Shown piece after piece: positions 42,854 through 52,710 of a stretch of 64,000 bases of DNA. Each line of letters begins with the position of its first letter. The first letter of the stretch is position 1. The stretch is from Streptomyces sp. CG4 (GTDB lineage: Bacteria; Actinomycetota; Actinomycetes; Streptomycetales; Streptomycetaceae). The position numbers and the translations under genes are program-made. The notes beneath the pieces are model-generated. The model was not told the DNA's origin and ran no database searches. It was given only the letters and a program-made list of their open reading frames with translations. The stretch is from contig NZ_CP163525.1 in NCBI RefSeq assembly GCF_041080655.1, forward strand, positions 3,286,001 through 3,350,000, read 5' to 3'.

Positions 42854-43531
42854 ATGACTGCCGTGTACGACTCCCCCGAGGTCCTCGACCGGCGCGACGG
42901 CCCCTATGGCGAGGTGGTGCTGCGCCGACACGGAGTGCTCTTGCAGATCATCGCCAACGGCTGTTTCCTGATGGACACCTCCGACGGCCGCTCGGAACGG
43001 CTGCTGGTCGACGCCGCGTACGACGCGCTGGACGGCCGCCCGGAGCCGACCGTGCTGATCGGCGGCCTGGGCGTGGGATTCTCACTCGCACATGCCGCGG
43101 CCGACCCCAGGTGGGGGCGGATCACCGTGGTCGAGCGGGAGCCGGCCGTCGTCGGCTGGCACCGGGACGGGCCACTGGCCGAGGTGTCCGCCGCCGCGCT
43201 CGGCGATCCGCGCACCGACGTCGTGGAAGGCGATCTCGTTGCGTTCATCCGTGAGACTTGCGACACGTTCGACGCGATCTGCCTGGACATCGACAACGGC
43301 CCCGGCTGGACGGTCACGGATGACAACCACACGCTGTACTCGCCGGCCGGACTCGCGGCCTGCGCAAAGGTGTTGAGGCCCGGCGGGGTGCTCGCGGTGT
43401 GGTCCGCCGAGCCCTCTCCGGAATTTGAAGGAACCTTGCGGAATGCCGGGTTCCGGCAGGTGCGTACCGAAGAGGTGCCCGTTGCCCGGGGCGTTCCGGA
43501 CGCCGTGCACCTCGGCGTCAGACCTGGATAG
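42854..43531 (+). CDS. spermidine-synthase-like SAM-dependent protein
   Basis: A 225-residue Rossmann-fold protein of the spermidine synthase/methyltransferase superfamily. Motif I is VLIGGLGVGFSLAHA (about 68-82), the acidic end of strand 2 is VVEREPAVVGWHR, and the catalytic-region loop is CLDIDNGPGW. These fit polyamine synthase-like proteins, but the N-terminal beta domain is short. Actual aminopropyl transfer is not assured. From memory a homologue sits between lon and a two-component pair in S. coelicolor, as here. Start ATG follows GGATGGGGGC. Confidence 0.78.
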   Translation: MTAVYDSPEVLDRRDGPYGEVVLRRHGVLLQIIANGCFLMDTSDGRSERLLVDAAYDALDGRPEPTVLIGGLGVGFSLAHAAADPRWGRITVVEREPAVVGWHRDGPLAEVSAAALGDPRTDVVEGDLVAFIRETCDTFDAICLDIDNGPGWTVTDDNHTLYSPAGLAACAKVLRPGGVLAVWSAEPSPEFEGTLRNAGFRQVRTEEVPVARGVPDAVHLGVRPG

Positions 43532-43644
43532 CGACAGCACGGTGGATCCCCGTAATGTGCTGCCCTGACGCGGATCATTCAAGCGTCAATCGCAGACATG
43601 GGATCACCCCACGGGTTCCGGAAAGCAACAATCAGGGGCGGGCG

Positions 43645-44385
43645 ATGGAGCAGACACACACCTCCCAGAGCGGCGCGGCGACGACCACCCCGGGCGCACA
43701 GCGCCGGGTACTGGTCGTCGAGGACGATCCCACGATCGTCGACGCCATCGCGGCCCGGCTCCGCGCCGAGGGATTTCTCGTACAGACCGCGTCGGACGGC
43801 CCGGCCGCCGTCGACACGGCCGAGGCCTGGCAGCCCGACCTGCTGATCCTCGACATCATGCTGCCGGGCTTCGACGGCCTGGAGGTCTGCCGGCGGGTGC
43901 AGGCGCAGCGCCCGGTACCGGTGCTGATGCTGACCGCGCGCGACGACGAGACGGACATGCTGGTCGGTCTCGGGGTCGGCGCGGACGACTACATGACCAA
44001 GCCGTTCTCGATGCGGGAGCTGGCCGCGCGGGTGCATGTGCTGCTGCGCCGGGTGGAGCGGGCGGCCCTGGCCGCCGCCACGCCGCGCTCGGGCATCCTG
44101 CGCCTCGGTGAGCTGGAGATCGACCACGCGCAGCGCCGGGTGCGGGTGAAGTCCGAGGACGTCCACCTGACGCCCACCGAGTTCGATCTGCTGGTGTGCC
44201 TGGCGAACACCCCGCGCGCGGTGCTCTCCCGGGAGCAGCTGCTGGCCGAGGTGTGGGACTGGGCGGACGCCTCCGGCACCCGTACGGTCGACAGCCACAT
44301 CAAGGCGCTGCGCCGGAAGATCGGCGCCGAGCGGATCCGCACCGTGCACGGCGTCGGGTACGCCCTGGAGACGCCTACTCCATGA
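43645..44385 (+). CDS. OmpR/PhoB-family response regulator
   Basis: A 246-residue regulator. The receiver domain spans about residues 20-133 with acidic pair Asp27/Asp28, phospho-acceptor Asp70 (LLILDIMLPG), Thr in LMLTARDD and Lys in MTKPFS. A winged-helix output domain follows (about 150-243; LTPTEFDLLVCLANTPRAVL, SHIKALRRKIG). ATG 43645 follows CAGGGGCG. The partner kinase gene overlaps by 4 bases. The pair lies between the spermidine-synthase-like gene and kgd, an order I remember as SCO5284-5281 in S. coelicolor. Confidence 0.95.
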   Translation: MEQTHTSQSGAATTTPGAQRRVLVVEDDPTIVDAIAARLRAEGFLVQTASDGPAAVDTAEAWQPDLLILDIMLPGFDGLEVCRRVQAQRPVPVLMLTARDDETDMLVGLGVGADDYMTKPFSMRELAARVHVLLRRVERAALAAATPRSGILRLGELEIDHAQRRVRVKSEDVHLTPTEFDLLVCLANTPRAVLSREQLLAEVWDWADASGTRTVDSHIKALRRKIGAERIRTVHGVGYALETPTP

Positions 44386-45497
44386 GCAGCGACGGGCGCC
44401 CGGCCGCACGGAGGAGCCCCGGGGAGGACCCCTGGGGCGGCGTACGCCCGTTCTCGATCAAGACCAAGCTGGGCGCGCTCGTCGTCATCGCGGTGCTGAT
44501 CACCACCGGACTGTCGATCGTCGCGGTGCACACCAAGACCGAGCTGCGCTTCATCACCGTCTTCTCGATGATCGCCACGCTGCTGATCACGCAGTTCGTG
44601 GCGCACTCGCTGACCATGCCGCTGGACGAGATGAACGCGGTGGCGCGGTCGATCTCCCAGGGCGACTACACCCGCCGGGTGAGCCAGGGCCGCCGGGACG
44701 AGCTGGGCGACCTGGCCCAGACGATCAACGTCATGGCGGACGAGCTGGAGGCCCAGGACCGCCAGCGAAAAGAGCTGGTGGCGAACGTCTCCCACGAGCT
44801 GCGCACCCCCATCGCCGGGCTGCGCGCGGTGCTGGAGAACATCGTCGACGGCGTCACCGAGGCCGACCAGGAGACCATGCGGACGGCCCTGAAGCAGACC
44901 GAGCGGCTCGGCCGGCTGGTGGAGACCCTGCTGGACCTGTCCCGGCTCGACAACGGCGTCGTACCGCTGAAGATGCGCCGTTTCGAGGTGTGGCCGTATC
45001 TCTCGGGCGTGCTGAAGGAGGCCAACATGGTGGCTTCGGCGCGCGCGGGCATCGCCTCGGGCTCGGGAAGCCACACCCGTACCGACGTCCATCTGCACCT
45101 GGACGTCTCCCCGCCGGAGCTGACCGCGCACGCGGACCCGGAGCGGATCCACCAGGTCGTCGCCAATCTGATCGACAACGCGGTCAAGCACAGCCCGCCG
45201 CACGGCCGGGTGACGGTGAAGGCGCGCCGCGGGCCGCAGCCGGAGTCGCTGGAGCTGGAGGTGCTGGACGAGGGCCCCGGCATCCCGCGGTCGGAGTGGC
45301 ACCGAGTGTTCGAGCGGTTCAACCGGGGCGCGGTGACCCGGCCGCACGGGCCGGGCAGCGACGGCGGTACGGGGCTCGGGCTGGCGATCGCCCGCTGGGC
45401 CGTGGATCTGCACGGCGGCCGGATCGGTGTGGCCGAATCCGAGCGGGGCTGCCGGATCATCGTCACCCTTCCGGGACTGACTTCCGTCCCGGGTTGA
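44382..45497 (+). CDS. sensor histidine kinase
   Basis: A 371-residue kinase partner of the preceding regulator. Two closely spaced membrane helices (about 31-48 and 56-74) leave almost no extracellular loop, so it probably senses within the membrane or via partners. HAMP follows (SISQGDYTRRVSQGRRDELG), then the H-box ELVANVSHELRTPIAGL with His138, N-box NLIDNAVKHSPP, G1 DEGPGIP and G2 GGTGLGLAIARW. The ATG overlaps the regulator stop (ATGA). The signal is unknown. Confidence 0.95.
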   Translation: MSSDGRPAARRSPGEDPWGGVRPFSIKTKLGALVVIAVLITTGLSIVAVHTKTELRFITVFSMIATLLITQFVAHSLTMPLDEMNAVARSISQGDYTRRVSQGRRDELGDLAQTINVMADELEAQDRQRKELVANVSHELRTPIAGLRAVLENIVDGVTEADQETMRTALKQTERLGRLVETLLDLSRLDNGVVPLKMRRFEVWPYLSGVLKEANMVASARAGIASGSGSHTRTDVHLHLDVSPPELTAHADPERIHQVVANLIDNAVKHSPPHGRVTVKARRGPQPESLELEVLDEGPGIPRSEWHRVFERFNRGAVTRPHGPGSDGGTGLGLAIARWAVDLHGGRIGVAESERGCRIIVTLPGLTSVPG

Positions 45498-45719
45498 CGT
45501 AAAGTCCGAATCGGAAGCACAAGATCCACGAGTTTCCGCGCCGCAGGCGCGCAGCTGGACACGTGTGATCAGGGGCAGGCCCGCGCGATCCGCACAGGAG
45601 TGGCGCGCCGGGCCGGGGCCGGTGCACCCAGTCACCGCGGAACCACGCTTGTTTCCCGCCATATCAAGCCCCGAAACAAGATTTCCGATGTGACTTACGC
45701 GACGATGACCTTGCTCGAC

Positions 45720-45749
45720 CTGACCTTCCCGCCCGCAGAGGCGTAGCCT
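45720..45749 (+). promoter_or_regulatory. kgd: candidate housekeeping promoter of kgd
   Basis: CTGACC (45720-45725) and TAGCCT (45744-45749) are separated by 18 bases, a plausible HrdB-type promoter 51 bases upstream of the kgd GTG. The rest of the 302-base spacer 45498-45799 holds short GC-rich inverted repeats (CGCGCCGCAGGCGCGC near 45538) that may terminate the two-component operon. No RNA gene is seen. Confidence 0.4.
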
Positions 45750-45799
45750 TTATTCCCGCTGTCCATCACCTTGTGAAGCGGAAGAGGGCGGTTGCCGCC

Positions 45800-48700
45800 G
45801 TGTCGCCACAGTCCCCCAGTAACCCGAGCGTCTCCACCGACGACCAAGCCGGGAAGAACCCCGCTGCCGCGTTCGGTCCGAACGAGTGGCTCGTCGACGA
45901 GATCTATCAGCAGTACCTCCAGGACCCGAATTCGGTAGACCGCGCCTGGTGGGACTTCTTCGCCGATTACAAGCCGGGGGCTCCGGTCACCCCGGCTGCG
46001 GCGGGTACTGCGGCCGCGGGGGCCGCAGGGACCACCACCACGGCCCCGCAGGCCCAGCCCGCGGCCCCGGCCCCCCAGGCCGCCGCCGCTCCGGCGCCCG
46101 CCGCCCCGAAGCCCGCCGCGGCCCCCGCGCCGGCTCCCGCGGCGCAGGCCCCGGCCCCGGCCAAGCCGGCGCAGCCCGCACAGGCGCCCGCTCAGCCGAA
46201 GCCGAAGGCCGCCGCGCCCGCCGCGCCCGCCCCCGGTGGCCCCGAGCTGGTCACGCTGCGCGGCCCGGCCGCCGCGGTCGCGAAGAACATGAACGCCTCT
46301 CTGGAACTGCCGACGGCCACCTCGGTCCGCGCGGTCCCGGTGAAGCTGCTGTTCGACAACCGCATCGTCATCAACAACCACCTCAAGCGCGCCCGCGGCG
46401 GGAAGATCTCCTTCACGCACCTGATCGGGTACGCGATGGTGCAGGCCATCAAGGCCATGCCGTCGATGAACTGGTCCTTCGGTGAGAAGGACGGCAAGCC
46501 GACCCTCGTCAAGCCGGCGCACGTCAATCTCGGCCTGGCCATCGACCTGGTGAAGCCCAACGGCGACCGCCAGCTCGTCGTGGCCGCCATCAAGAAGGCC
46601 GAGACCCTGAACTTCTTCGAGTTCTGGCAGGCCTACGAGGACATCGTCCGTCGCGCTCGCGACAACAAGCTGACGATGGACGACTTCACCGGCGTCACGG
46701 TCTCCCTGACCAACCCGGGCGGCCTCGGCACGGTCCACTCGGTCCCGCGCCTGATGCCCGGCCAGTCGGTCATCATGGGCGTCGGCTCCATGGACTACCC
46801 GGCGGAGTTCCAGGGCACCAGCCAGGACACCCTGAACAAGCTCGGCGTCTCGAAGGTCATGACGCTCACGTCGACCTACGACCACCGGGTGATCCAGGGC
46901 GCCGCCTCCGGCGAGTTCCTGCGCGCCGTCGCCAACCTCCTCCTCGGCGAGAACGGCTTCTACGACGACATCTTCGAGGCCCTGCGCATCCCGTACGAGC
47001 CGGTCCGCTGGCTCCGGGACATCGACGCCTCGCACGACGACGACGTCACCAAGGCCGCCCGCGTCTTCGAGCTGATCCACTCCTACCGGGTCCGCGGCCA
47101 TGTCATGGCCGACACCGACCCGCTGGAGTACAAGCAGCGCAAGCACCCCGACCTGGACATCGTCGAGCACGGCCTCACCCTGTGGGACCTGGAGCGCGAG
47201 TTCGCCGTCGGCGGCTTCGCCGGCAAGTCGATGATGAAGCTGCGCGACATCCTCGGCGTGCTGCGCGACTCGTACTGCCGCACCACCGGCATCGAGTTCA
47301 TGCACATCCAGGACCCCAAGCAGCGCAAGTGGATCCAGGACCGCGTGGAGCGCCCGCACTCCAAGATGGAGCGCGAGGAGCAGCTGCGCATCCTGCGCCG
47401 GCTGAACGCGGCGGAGGCCTTCGAGACCTTCCTGCAGACGAAGTACGTCGGCCAGAAGCGCTTCTCCCTGGAGGGCGGCGAGTCCGTCATCCCGCTGCTG
47501 GACGCGGTCATCGACTCCGCGGCCGAGTCCCGCCTGGACGAGGTCGTCATCGGCATGGCCCACCGCGGCCGCCTGAACGTGCTGGCGAACATCGTCGGCA
47601 AGTCGTACGCGCAGATCTTCCGCGAGTTCGAGGGCAACCTCGACCCGAAGTCGATGCACGGCTCCGGCGACGTGAAGTACCACCTGGGCGCCCAGGGCAC
47701 CTTCACCGGCCTGGACGGCGAGCAGATCACGGTCTCGCTGGCCGCCAACCCGTCCCACCTGGAGACCGTCGACCCGGTCATCGAGGGCATCGCCCGCGCC
47801 AAGCAGGACATCATCAACAAGGGCGGCACGGACTTCACGGTCCTGCCGGTGGCGATCCACGGCGACGCGGCCTTCGCGGGCCAGGGCGTGGTGGCCGAGA
47901 CCTTGAACATGTCGCAGCTGCGCGGCTACCGCACCGGCGGCACGGTCCACATCGTCATCAACAACCAGGTCGGCTTCACCGCGGCCCCCGAGTCCTCGCG
48001 TTCCTCCATGTACGCGACGGACGTGGCCCGCATGATCGAGGCCCCGATCTTCCACGTGAACGGCGACGACCCCGAGGCCGTGGTCCGCGTCGCGCGGCTG
48101 GCCTTCGAGTTCCGCCAGGCGTTCAACAAGGACGTGGTGATCGACCTCATCTGCTACCGCCGCCGCGGTCACAACGAGTCGGACAACCCGGCCTTCACCC
48201 AGCCGCTGATGTACGACCTGATCGACAAGAAGCGCTCGGTGCGCAAGCTCTACACCGAGTCCCTGATCGGTCGCGGCGACATCACCCTGGAAGAGGCCGA
48301 GCAGGCCCTGCAGGACTACCAGGGGCAGCTGGAGAAGGTCTTCACGGAGGTCCGCGAGGCCGTCACCGCCCCGCAGGGCACCGGCCCGGTGCCGGACCCG
48401 CAGGCGGACTTCCCGGTCGCCGTGAGCACCGCGATCTCCTCGGAGGTCGTCAAGCGCATCGCCGAGTCCCAGGTCAACATCCCGGACACCTTCCACGTCC
48501 ACCCGCGTCTGCTGCCGCAGCTGCAGCGCCGGGCGACGATGGTCGAGGACGGCACGATCGACTGGGGCATGGGCGAGACCCTCGCGGTCGGCTCCCTGCT
48601 CCTTGAGGGCACCCCGGTCCGGCTGTCCGGTCAGGACTCCCAGCGTGGCACCTTCGGCCAGCGCCACGCGGTCCTCATCGACCGCGAGACGGGCGAGGAG

Positions 48701-49606
48701 TACACCCCGCTGCAGTACCTCGCCGAGGAGCAGGCACGTTACAACGTCTACAACTCCCTCCTCTCCGAGTACGCGGTCATGGGCTTCGAGTACGGCTACT
48801 CGCTGGCCCGCCCCGACGCGCTCGTGATGTGGGAGGCGCAGTTCGGTGACTTCGTCAACGGCGCCCAGACGGTGGTCGACGAGTACATCTCGGCGGCCGA
48901 GCAGAAGTGGGGCCAGACGTCCGGCGTCACCCTGCTCCTGCCGCACGGCTACGAGGGCCAGGGCCCGGACCACTCCTCGGCCCGCGTCGAGCGGTTCCTC
49001 CAGCTCTGCGCCCAGAACAACATGACGGTCGCCATGCCGACCCTGCCGTCGAACTACTTCCACCTCCTGCGGTGGCAGGTGCACAACCCGCACCACAAGC
49101 CGCTCGTGGTCTTCACCCCGAAGTCGATGCTGCGTCTGAAGGCCGCCGCGTCGAAGACGGAGGAGTTCACCTCGGGTCAGTTCCGTCCCGTCATCGGCGA
49201 CGCGACGGCGGACGCGGCCGCGGTCCGCAAGGTCGTCTTCGTGGCCGGCAAGCTGTACTACGACCTGGAGGCCGAGCGTCAGAAGCGCGGCGTCACGGAC
49301 ACGGCGATCATCCGTATCGAGCGCCTGTACCCGCTGCCGGGTGCCGAGCTCCAGGCGGAGATCAAGAAGTACCCGAACGCCGAGAAGTACCTGTGGGCGC
49401 AGGAGGAGCCGGCGAACCAGGGTGCCTGGCCGTTCATCGCGCTCAACCTGATCGACCACCTGGACCTGGCGGTCGGCGCGGACGTCCCGCACGGCGAGCG
49501 CCTGCGGCGCATCTCGCGCCCGCACGGCTCGTCCCCTGCGGTGGGCTCCGCCAAGCGGCACCAGGCTGAGCAGGAGCAGCTGGTGCGAGAAGTTTTCGAG
49601 GCGTAG
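45800..49606 (+). CDS. kgd: multifunctional 2-oxoglutarate decarboxylase/dehydrogenase E1-E2 (Kgd/OdhA)
   Basis: Fused E1o/E2o-type enzyme of the TCA cycle, 1268 residues. The N-terminal segment [19 protein letters not shown] (about 24-42) is the E1 leader. An Ala/Pro/Lys-rich linker (about 60-145) precedes the E2 acyltransferase core (about 150-385) with [15 protein letters not shown]. The thiamine-diphosphate E1 part runs from about 410, with AHRGRLNVL (about 587) and GDAAFAGQG (about 687), then the pyrimidine-binding and C-terminal domains. In actinobacteria its activity is inhibited by unphosphorylated GarA/OdhI. GTG 45800 (SPQSPSN) is preferred over GTG 45773 because GAGGGCGG precedes it and homologues begin there. 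Confidence 0.97.
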   Translation: MSPQSPSNPSVSTDDQAGKNPAAAFGPNEWLVDEIYQQYLQDPNSVDRAWWDFFADYKPGAPVTPAAAGTAAAGAAGTTTTAPQAQPAAPAPQAAAAPAPAAPKPAAAPAPAPAAQAPAPAKPAQPAQAPAQPKPKAAAPAAPAPGGPELVTLRGPAAAVAKNMNASLELPTATSVRAVPVKLLFDNRIVINNHLKRARGGKISFTHLIGYAMVQAIKAMPSMNWSFGEKDGKPTLVKPAHVNLGLAIDLVKPNGDRQLVVAAIKKAETLNFFEFWQAYEDIVRRARDNKLTMDDFTGVTVSLTNPGGLGTVHSVPRLMPGQSVIMGVGSMDYPAEFQGTSQDTLNKLGVSKVMTLTSTYDHRVIQGAASGEFLRAVANLLLGENGFYDDIFEALRIPYEPVRWLRDIDASHDDDVTKAARVFELIHSYRVRGHVMADTDPLEYKQRKHPDLDIVEHGLTLWDLEREFAVGGFAGKSMMKLRDILGVLRDSYCRTTGIEFMHIQDPKQRKWIQDRVERPHSKMEREEQLRILRRLNAAEAFETFLQTKYVGQKRFSLEGGESVIPLLDAVIDSAAESRLDEVVIGMAHRGRLNVLANIVGKSYAQIFREFEGNLDPKSMHGSGDVKYHLGAQGTFTGLDGEQITVSLAANPSHLETVDPVIEGIARAKQDIINKGGTDFTVLPVAIHGDAAFAGQGVVAETLNMSQLRGYRTGGTVHIVINNQVGFTAAPESSRSSMYATDVARMIEAPIFHVNGDDPEAVVRVARLAFEFRQAFNKDVVIDLICYRRRGHNESDNPAFTQPLMYDLIDKKRSVRKLYTESLIGRGDITLEEAEQALQDYQGQLEKVFTEVREAVTAPQGTGPVPDPQADFPVAVSTAISSEVVKRIAESQVNIPDTFHVHPRLLPQLQRRATMVEDGTIDWGMGETLAVGSLLLEGTPVRLSGQDSQRGTFGQRHAVLIDRETGEEYTPLQYLAEEQARYNVYNSLLSEYAVMGFEYGYSLARPDALVMWEAQFGDFVNGAQTVVDEYISAAEQKWGQTSGVTLLLPHGYEGQGPDHSSARVERFLQLCAQNNMTVAMPTLPSNYFHLLRWQVHNPHHKPLVVFTPKSMLRLKAAASKTEEFTSGQFRPVIGDATADAAAVRKVVFVAGKLYYDLEAERQKRGVTDTAIIRIERLYPLPGAELQAEIKKYPNAEKYLWAQEEPANQGAWPFIALNLIDHLDLAVGADVPHGERLRRISRPHGSSPAVGSAKRHQAEQEQLVREVFEA

Positions 49607-49628
49607 GTCTCCGGCGGTTCAGCCGACA

Positions 49629-49674
49629 AAAGGGCCCGGCCCCGAGTTCACAGTGACTCGGGGCCGGGCCCTTT
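49629..49674. terminator. 19-bp perfect stem, bidirectional terminator
   Basis: AAAGGGCCCGGCCCCGAGT (49629-49647) and its exact reverse complement (49656-49674) enclose the 8-base loop TCACAGTG. A-runs at the left and T-runs at the right give a U-tract in both directions. It lies between the convergent kgd (stop 49606) and the FxsT-like gene (stop 49690), so it terminates both. Confidence 0.92.
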
Positions 49675-49689
49675 GCTTACCCGTGTCGA

Positions 49690-52650
49690 TCAGATCGGCT
49701 GGGGCTCGAAGTCCCAGTACGGGCGGTGGCGTTCCAGGATGTGGCGGGTGTGGGGGTGGTCGGCGCCCAGGAGGGTGGTGAGGCGGGTCACCGCGTCCTG
49801 GTGGAGGGCCTCGGATTCCTCGCGGCGGCCCAGGTCGGCCAGGTCCAGGGCGAGGCCGGCCCGTAGGCTGATGGTGAGCACATGGGCGTCGCCGAGCACG
49901 GACGCGGAGCGGTCGGCGGCCTCCCGGCCCAGCGCTGCCGCCTCGTCGGTCTCCCCCACGGCGGCCAGCGCGGCGACCTCGTTCTTGGCGCAGCCGATGG
50001 CCCACGGGTGGTCCTTGCCGACGGCCCGCCGCATCTGCCGCGCGGCCTGCCGGGACAGGTCCAGCGCCACCCGGTGCTCGCCCAGGTCCCGCATGATGGT
50101 CGCCACGTTGTCCCGGGCGCCGATCGCGTACGGGTGGCGTTCGCCGAGCTGGGCGGCGTAGTGGGTGGCGGTGGCCTCGGCGAGGTCGCGGGCCTCCTCG
50201 GTGCGCTCCAGGTCGCGCAGCATCATCGCGTAGTCGCAGGAGACCATGAGCGTCTCCGGGTGCAGCGGGCCGCGCCGGCGGATCAGCTTCTCCCGGACCC
50301 CGCGCAGCATGGCGTGCGCGAACTGCAGGTCGCCGACGCGACGGGCGCACAGGGCGAGATTGTGCTCGGCGAGCAGGGTCTGGCTGTGGGTGCGGTCCAG
50401 CACCTGGCTGTGCACCCGGGAGTTGTGGCCCTGGATGGCCAGCGCCTCCCGGTAGCTGCCGAGCAGCCGCAGCATCCAGGCGGTGTGCAGCGCGGAGTTG
50501 AGGGTGAGGGCGTCGCGGCCGCCGAGGACGTCCAGTCGGGCCTCGAAGACCTTGCGGTGCAGGGCGAGCGACTCGGCGTAGCGGCCCTGGAGGCCGAGGG
50601 CGACGGCGAGGTTGCTGCGGATGGCGAGGGTGCGCGGCACCTGCTCACCGCCGAGTTCCGCGGCGGCAGCCCGGGCGGCCTCCTCGAACAGGGTGCGGGC
50701 CTCGGTGTACCGGCCGAGCGCCATGAGGGTGCCGCCGAGGCCGTCCTTGGCGCGGATGATCTCGATGGGCCGTACGTCCTCGGCACGTTCGAGGCGCCCG
50801 AGGGTCTCCTGGCCGACGATCTTCGCGTCCTCGTAGCGGCCGAGGCGGCGCAGCATGTTGCCGAGCTGGTGCGCGGCGACGAGCACCGCGCGGTCGGTGT
50901 CGCCGGAGGTGGCCCGCCAGTGCTTGACGGCCGTGCGGCTGAGCCACCAGCCGTCGTGGTACTCGCCCCGCATCCGCAGGTATTCAATGCAGTTCAGGAC
51001 GAGTTCGCGGGCGTCGTCGTCGGGTGACTCCAGGGCGCCGGACGGTTCCAGGTGCGGGATGAGGGCGGCGTAGCGGGCCCAGTTGCCGGCCGAGGAGGAG
51101 TCGCGCGGGTCGGCGGAGACGAGGACCCGGCGGGCGGCCGCCGCATAGCGCTCGGCGTCGGCGGGTGACTGGATGGAGCGGACGAAGCGGTGGAAGAGGC
51201 GGTGCATGCGCAGGGTGCCGACGGTCTGGGTGTCCATCCGCGGCCCGGGTTCGTACTCGATGCGCATGGAGGTGATCTCCGAGAGCCGGCGCAGCGCGGT
51301 GTTCCAGCTGCTGGGCTCGGTGATCAACTCGGCCAGTTCGGCGGGCAGATCGCCGTGCCGGGCCGTCTGCAGCAGCCGTACCGGCACCACGTCGTGCGAG
51401 AAGCACACGAGCAGGTTGAGGAGCTGCCAGGCGGACTCGGAGCCCTCGCGGAGGGTGTTGACGAGCTTGGCCCAGGCGACCTCGAAGCTCTCCGGGTACT
51501 GGCCGGAGGGCATCACGCCGAAGCGGTCCGGGCGGCCGTCGCGGATGTCCCGGATGTAGTCCTCGACCGGCACGGTCGGGTTGATGTCCAGCCAGGCGGC
51601 GGTCTGGTCGAGCAGCAGCGGCATGTCCTCCACGGCCTCGGCGAGGCGGGCGGCCTGCGTGTCGCTGAGCCGCTCCGTGCGGCGCGAGACGAAGGCGACG
51701 CTCTCGCTACGCTCGAAGACGGGCACGGCGATGTTCTCGGCGTGGGCGCCCCACTCGCTGCGGTGCGTGGTGATCAGGACGTGCCCGCGCCCCTCGGGCA
51801 GCAGGTCCGCCAGCCGCTCCGGGTCCCCGGCGCCGTCCAGGACGAGCAGCCAGGGCCGCTGGGTGCGGTCGAGGGCCCGCCGTACGGCCGTGATGGTGGC
51901 CGCGAGATCACCGGCGTCGCGCAGCTCCAGCGCGGGCGCGAGTTCGGCGAACTGCTGGCGGGCGGTGACGCGTTGGTGTGCGCTGACCCACCACACGACG
52001 TCGTACTCGCCCGCGAACCGGTGGACGTACTCCAGCGCGAGCTGGGTCTTCCCGAAGCCGCCCGGACCGAGCAGCGCCACGGCGGCGCCGTCGGGCCCGG
52101 CGGCGGAGAAGGCGCCGTAGACCTTCTCCAGCAGTTCGGTGCGCCCGATGAAGCGGCGGTTGCGGCGCGGGACCTGCCACACGTCTGGCGGGTCGTCGGG
52201 GAACCGGGGGCCGCGGCGCAGGTCGATCAGGGTGCCCGGGGCCGGGATGCCCGCGCACTCCAGGACGCGGCTGCGCGCGATCTCCGGCCTGAGGCCACGC
52301 AGCTCGACGGGAGCCAGGGCGATGACGGCCTCCGGCATGGGCCGGGCGGTGATGCTGACGGCGGCGATCCGGTCCTGGTACGCGGGCAGCACCTGCCGCA
52401 GGGCCTCGGCCCAGGCGTCGAACCGCTCGGCGCCGAGCCGCTCGTACCAGTCGTCGATCACCAGCAGCACGCGCCCCGGCGCGCTCAGCAGCTCGGCGAA
52501 CGCCTCGGCGGACGGCGGGCGCCGCAGCGGGTTCCACCTGATCAGAGTGGTGCCCCGTCCCGCGGCCCGGATCTGGTGGTCGATCCACTTGGCCCAGGAC
52601 TCGCTCTGTCCGGCGAACACCACCGTGACGTGTCCGAGTTCCGCCGCCAT
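49690..52650 (-). CDS. fxsT: FxsT-like TIR / NB-ARC / tetratricopeptide protein
   Basis: A 986-residue STAND-type protein. The N-terminal 120 residues look TIR-like (HVTVVFAGQSESWAKWIDHQ, GRVLLVIDDWYER). The NB-ARC ATPase follows with Walker A GPGGFGKTQ (about 195-203), Walker B WLLVLDGAGD and sensor TTHRSEW. Residues about 560-975 are tetratricopeptide repeats (LGRYEDAKIVGQETLGRLER-type helices) ending at DFEPQPI. This matches the TPR partner of FxSxx-COOH peptide systems. ATG 52650 follows AGGGGA; a GTG 14 codons upstream is also possible. It lies 60 bases after the radical SAM gene. STAND proteins act as switches in conflict or signalling; the target is unknown. Confidence 0.88.
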   Translation of the reverse strand: MAAELGHVTVVFAGQSESWAKWIDHQIRAAGRGTTLIRWNPLRRPPSAEAFAELLSAPGRVLLVIDDWYERLGAERFDAWAEALRQVLPAYQDRIAAVSITARPMPEAVIALAPVELRGLRPEIARSRVLECAGIPAPGTLIDLRRGPRFPDDPPDVWQVPRRNRRFIGRTELLEKVYGAFSAAGPDGAAVALLGPGGFGKTQLALEYVHRFAGEYDVVWWVSAHQRVTARQQFAELAPALELRDAGDLAATITAVRRALDRTQRPWLLVLDGAGDPERLADLLPEGRGHVLITTHRSEWGAHAENIAVPVFERSESVAFVSRRTERLSDTQAARLAEAVEDMPLLLDQTAAWLDINPTVPVEDYIRDIRDGRPDRFGVMPSGQYPESFEVAWAKLVNTLREGSESAWQLLNLLVCFSHDVVPVRLLQTARHGDLPAELAELITEPSSWNTALRRLSEITSMRIEYEPGPRMDTQTVGTLRMHRLFHRFVRSIQSPADAERYAAAARRVLVSADPRDSSSAGNWARYAALIPHLEPSGALESPDDDARELVLNCIEYLRMRGEYHDGWWLSRTAVKHWRATSGDTDRAVLVAAHQLGNMLRRLGRYEDAKIVGQETLGRLERAEDVRPIEIIRAKDGLGGTLMALGRYTEARTLFEEAARAAAAELGGEQVPRTLAIRSNLAVALGLQGRYAESLALHRKVFEARLDVLGGRDALTLNSALHTAWMLRLLGSYREALAIQGHNSRVHSQVLDRTHSQTLLAEHNLALCARRVGDLQFAHAMLRGVREKLIRRRGPLHPETLMVSCDYAMMLRDLERTEEARDLAEATATHYAAQLGERHPYAIGARDNVATIMRDLGEHRVALDLSRQAARQMRRAVGKDHPWAIGCAKNEVAALAAVGETDEAAALGREAADRSASVLGDAHVLTISLRAGLALDLADLGRREESEALHQDAVTRLTTLLGADHPHTRHILERHRPYWDFEPQPI

Positions 52651-52710
52651 CTCGCCGTATCCCCTCGACTGAACCTGGTCACGAGTGTGCACAGGTTATT
52701 CAATTGTGCG

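Noticed and set aside
45695..49561. A 1288-codon minus-strand frame opposite kgd
   Set aside because: It mirrors the codon structure of kgd, is rich in Val/Asp/Arg runs and has no domain signature.
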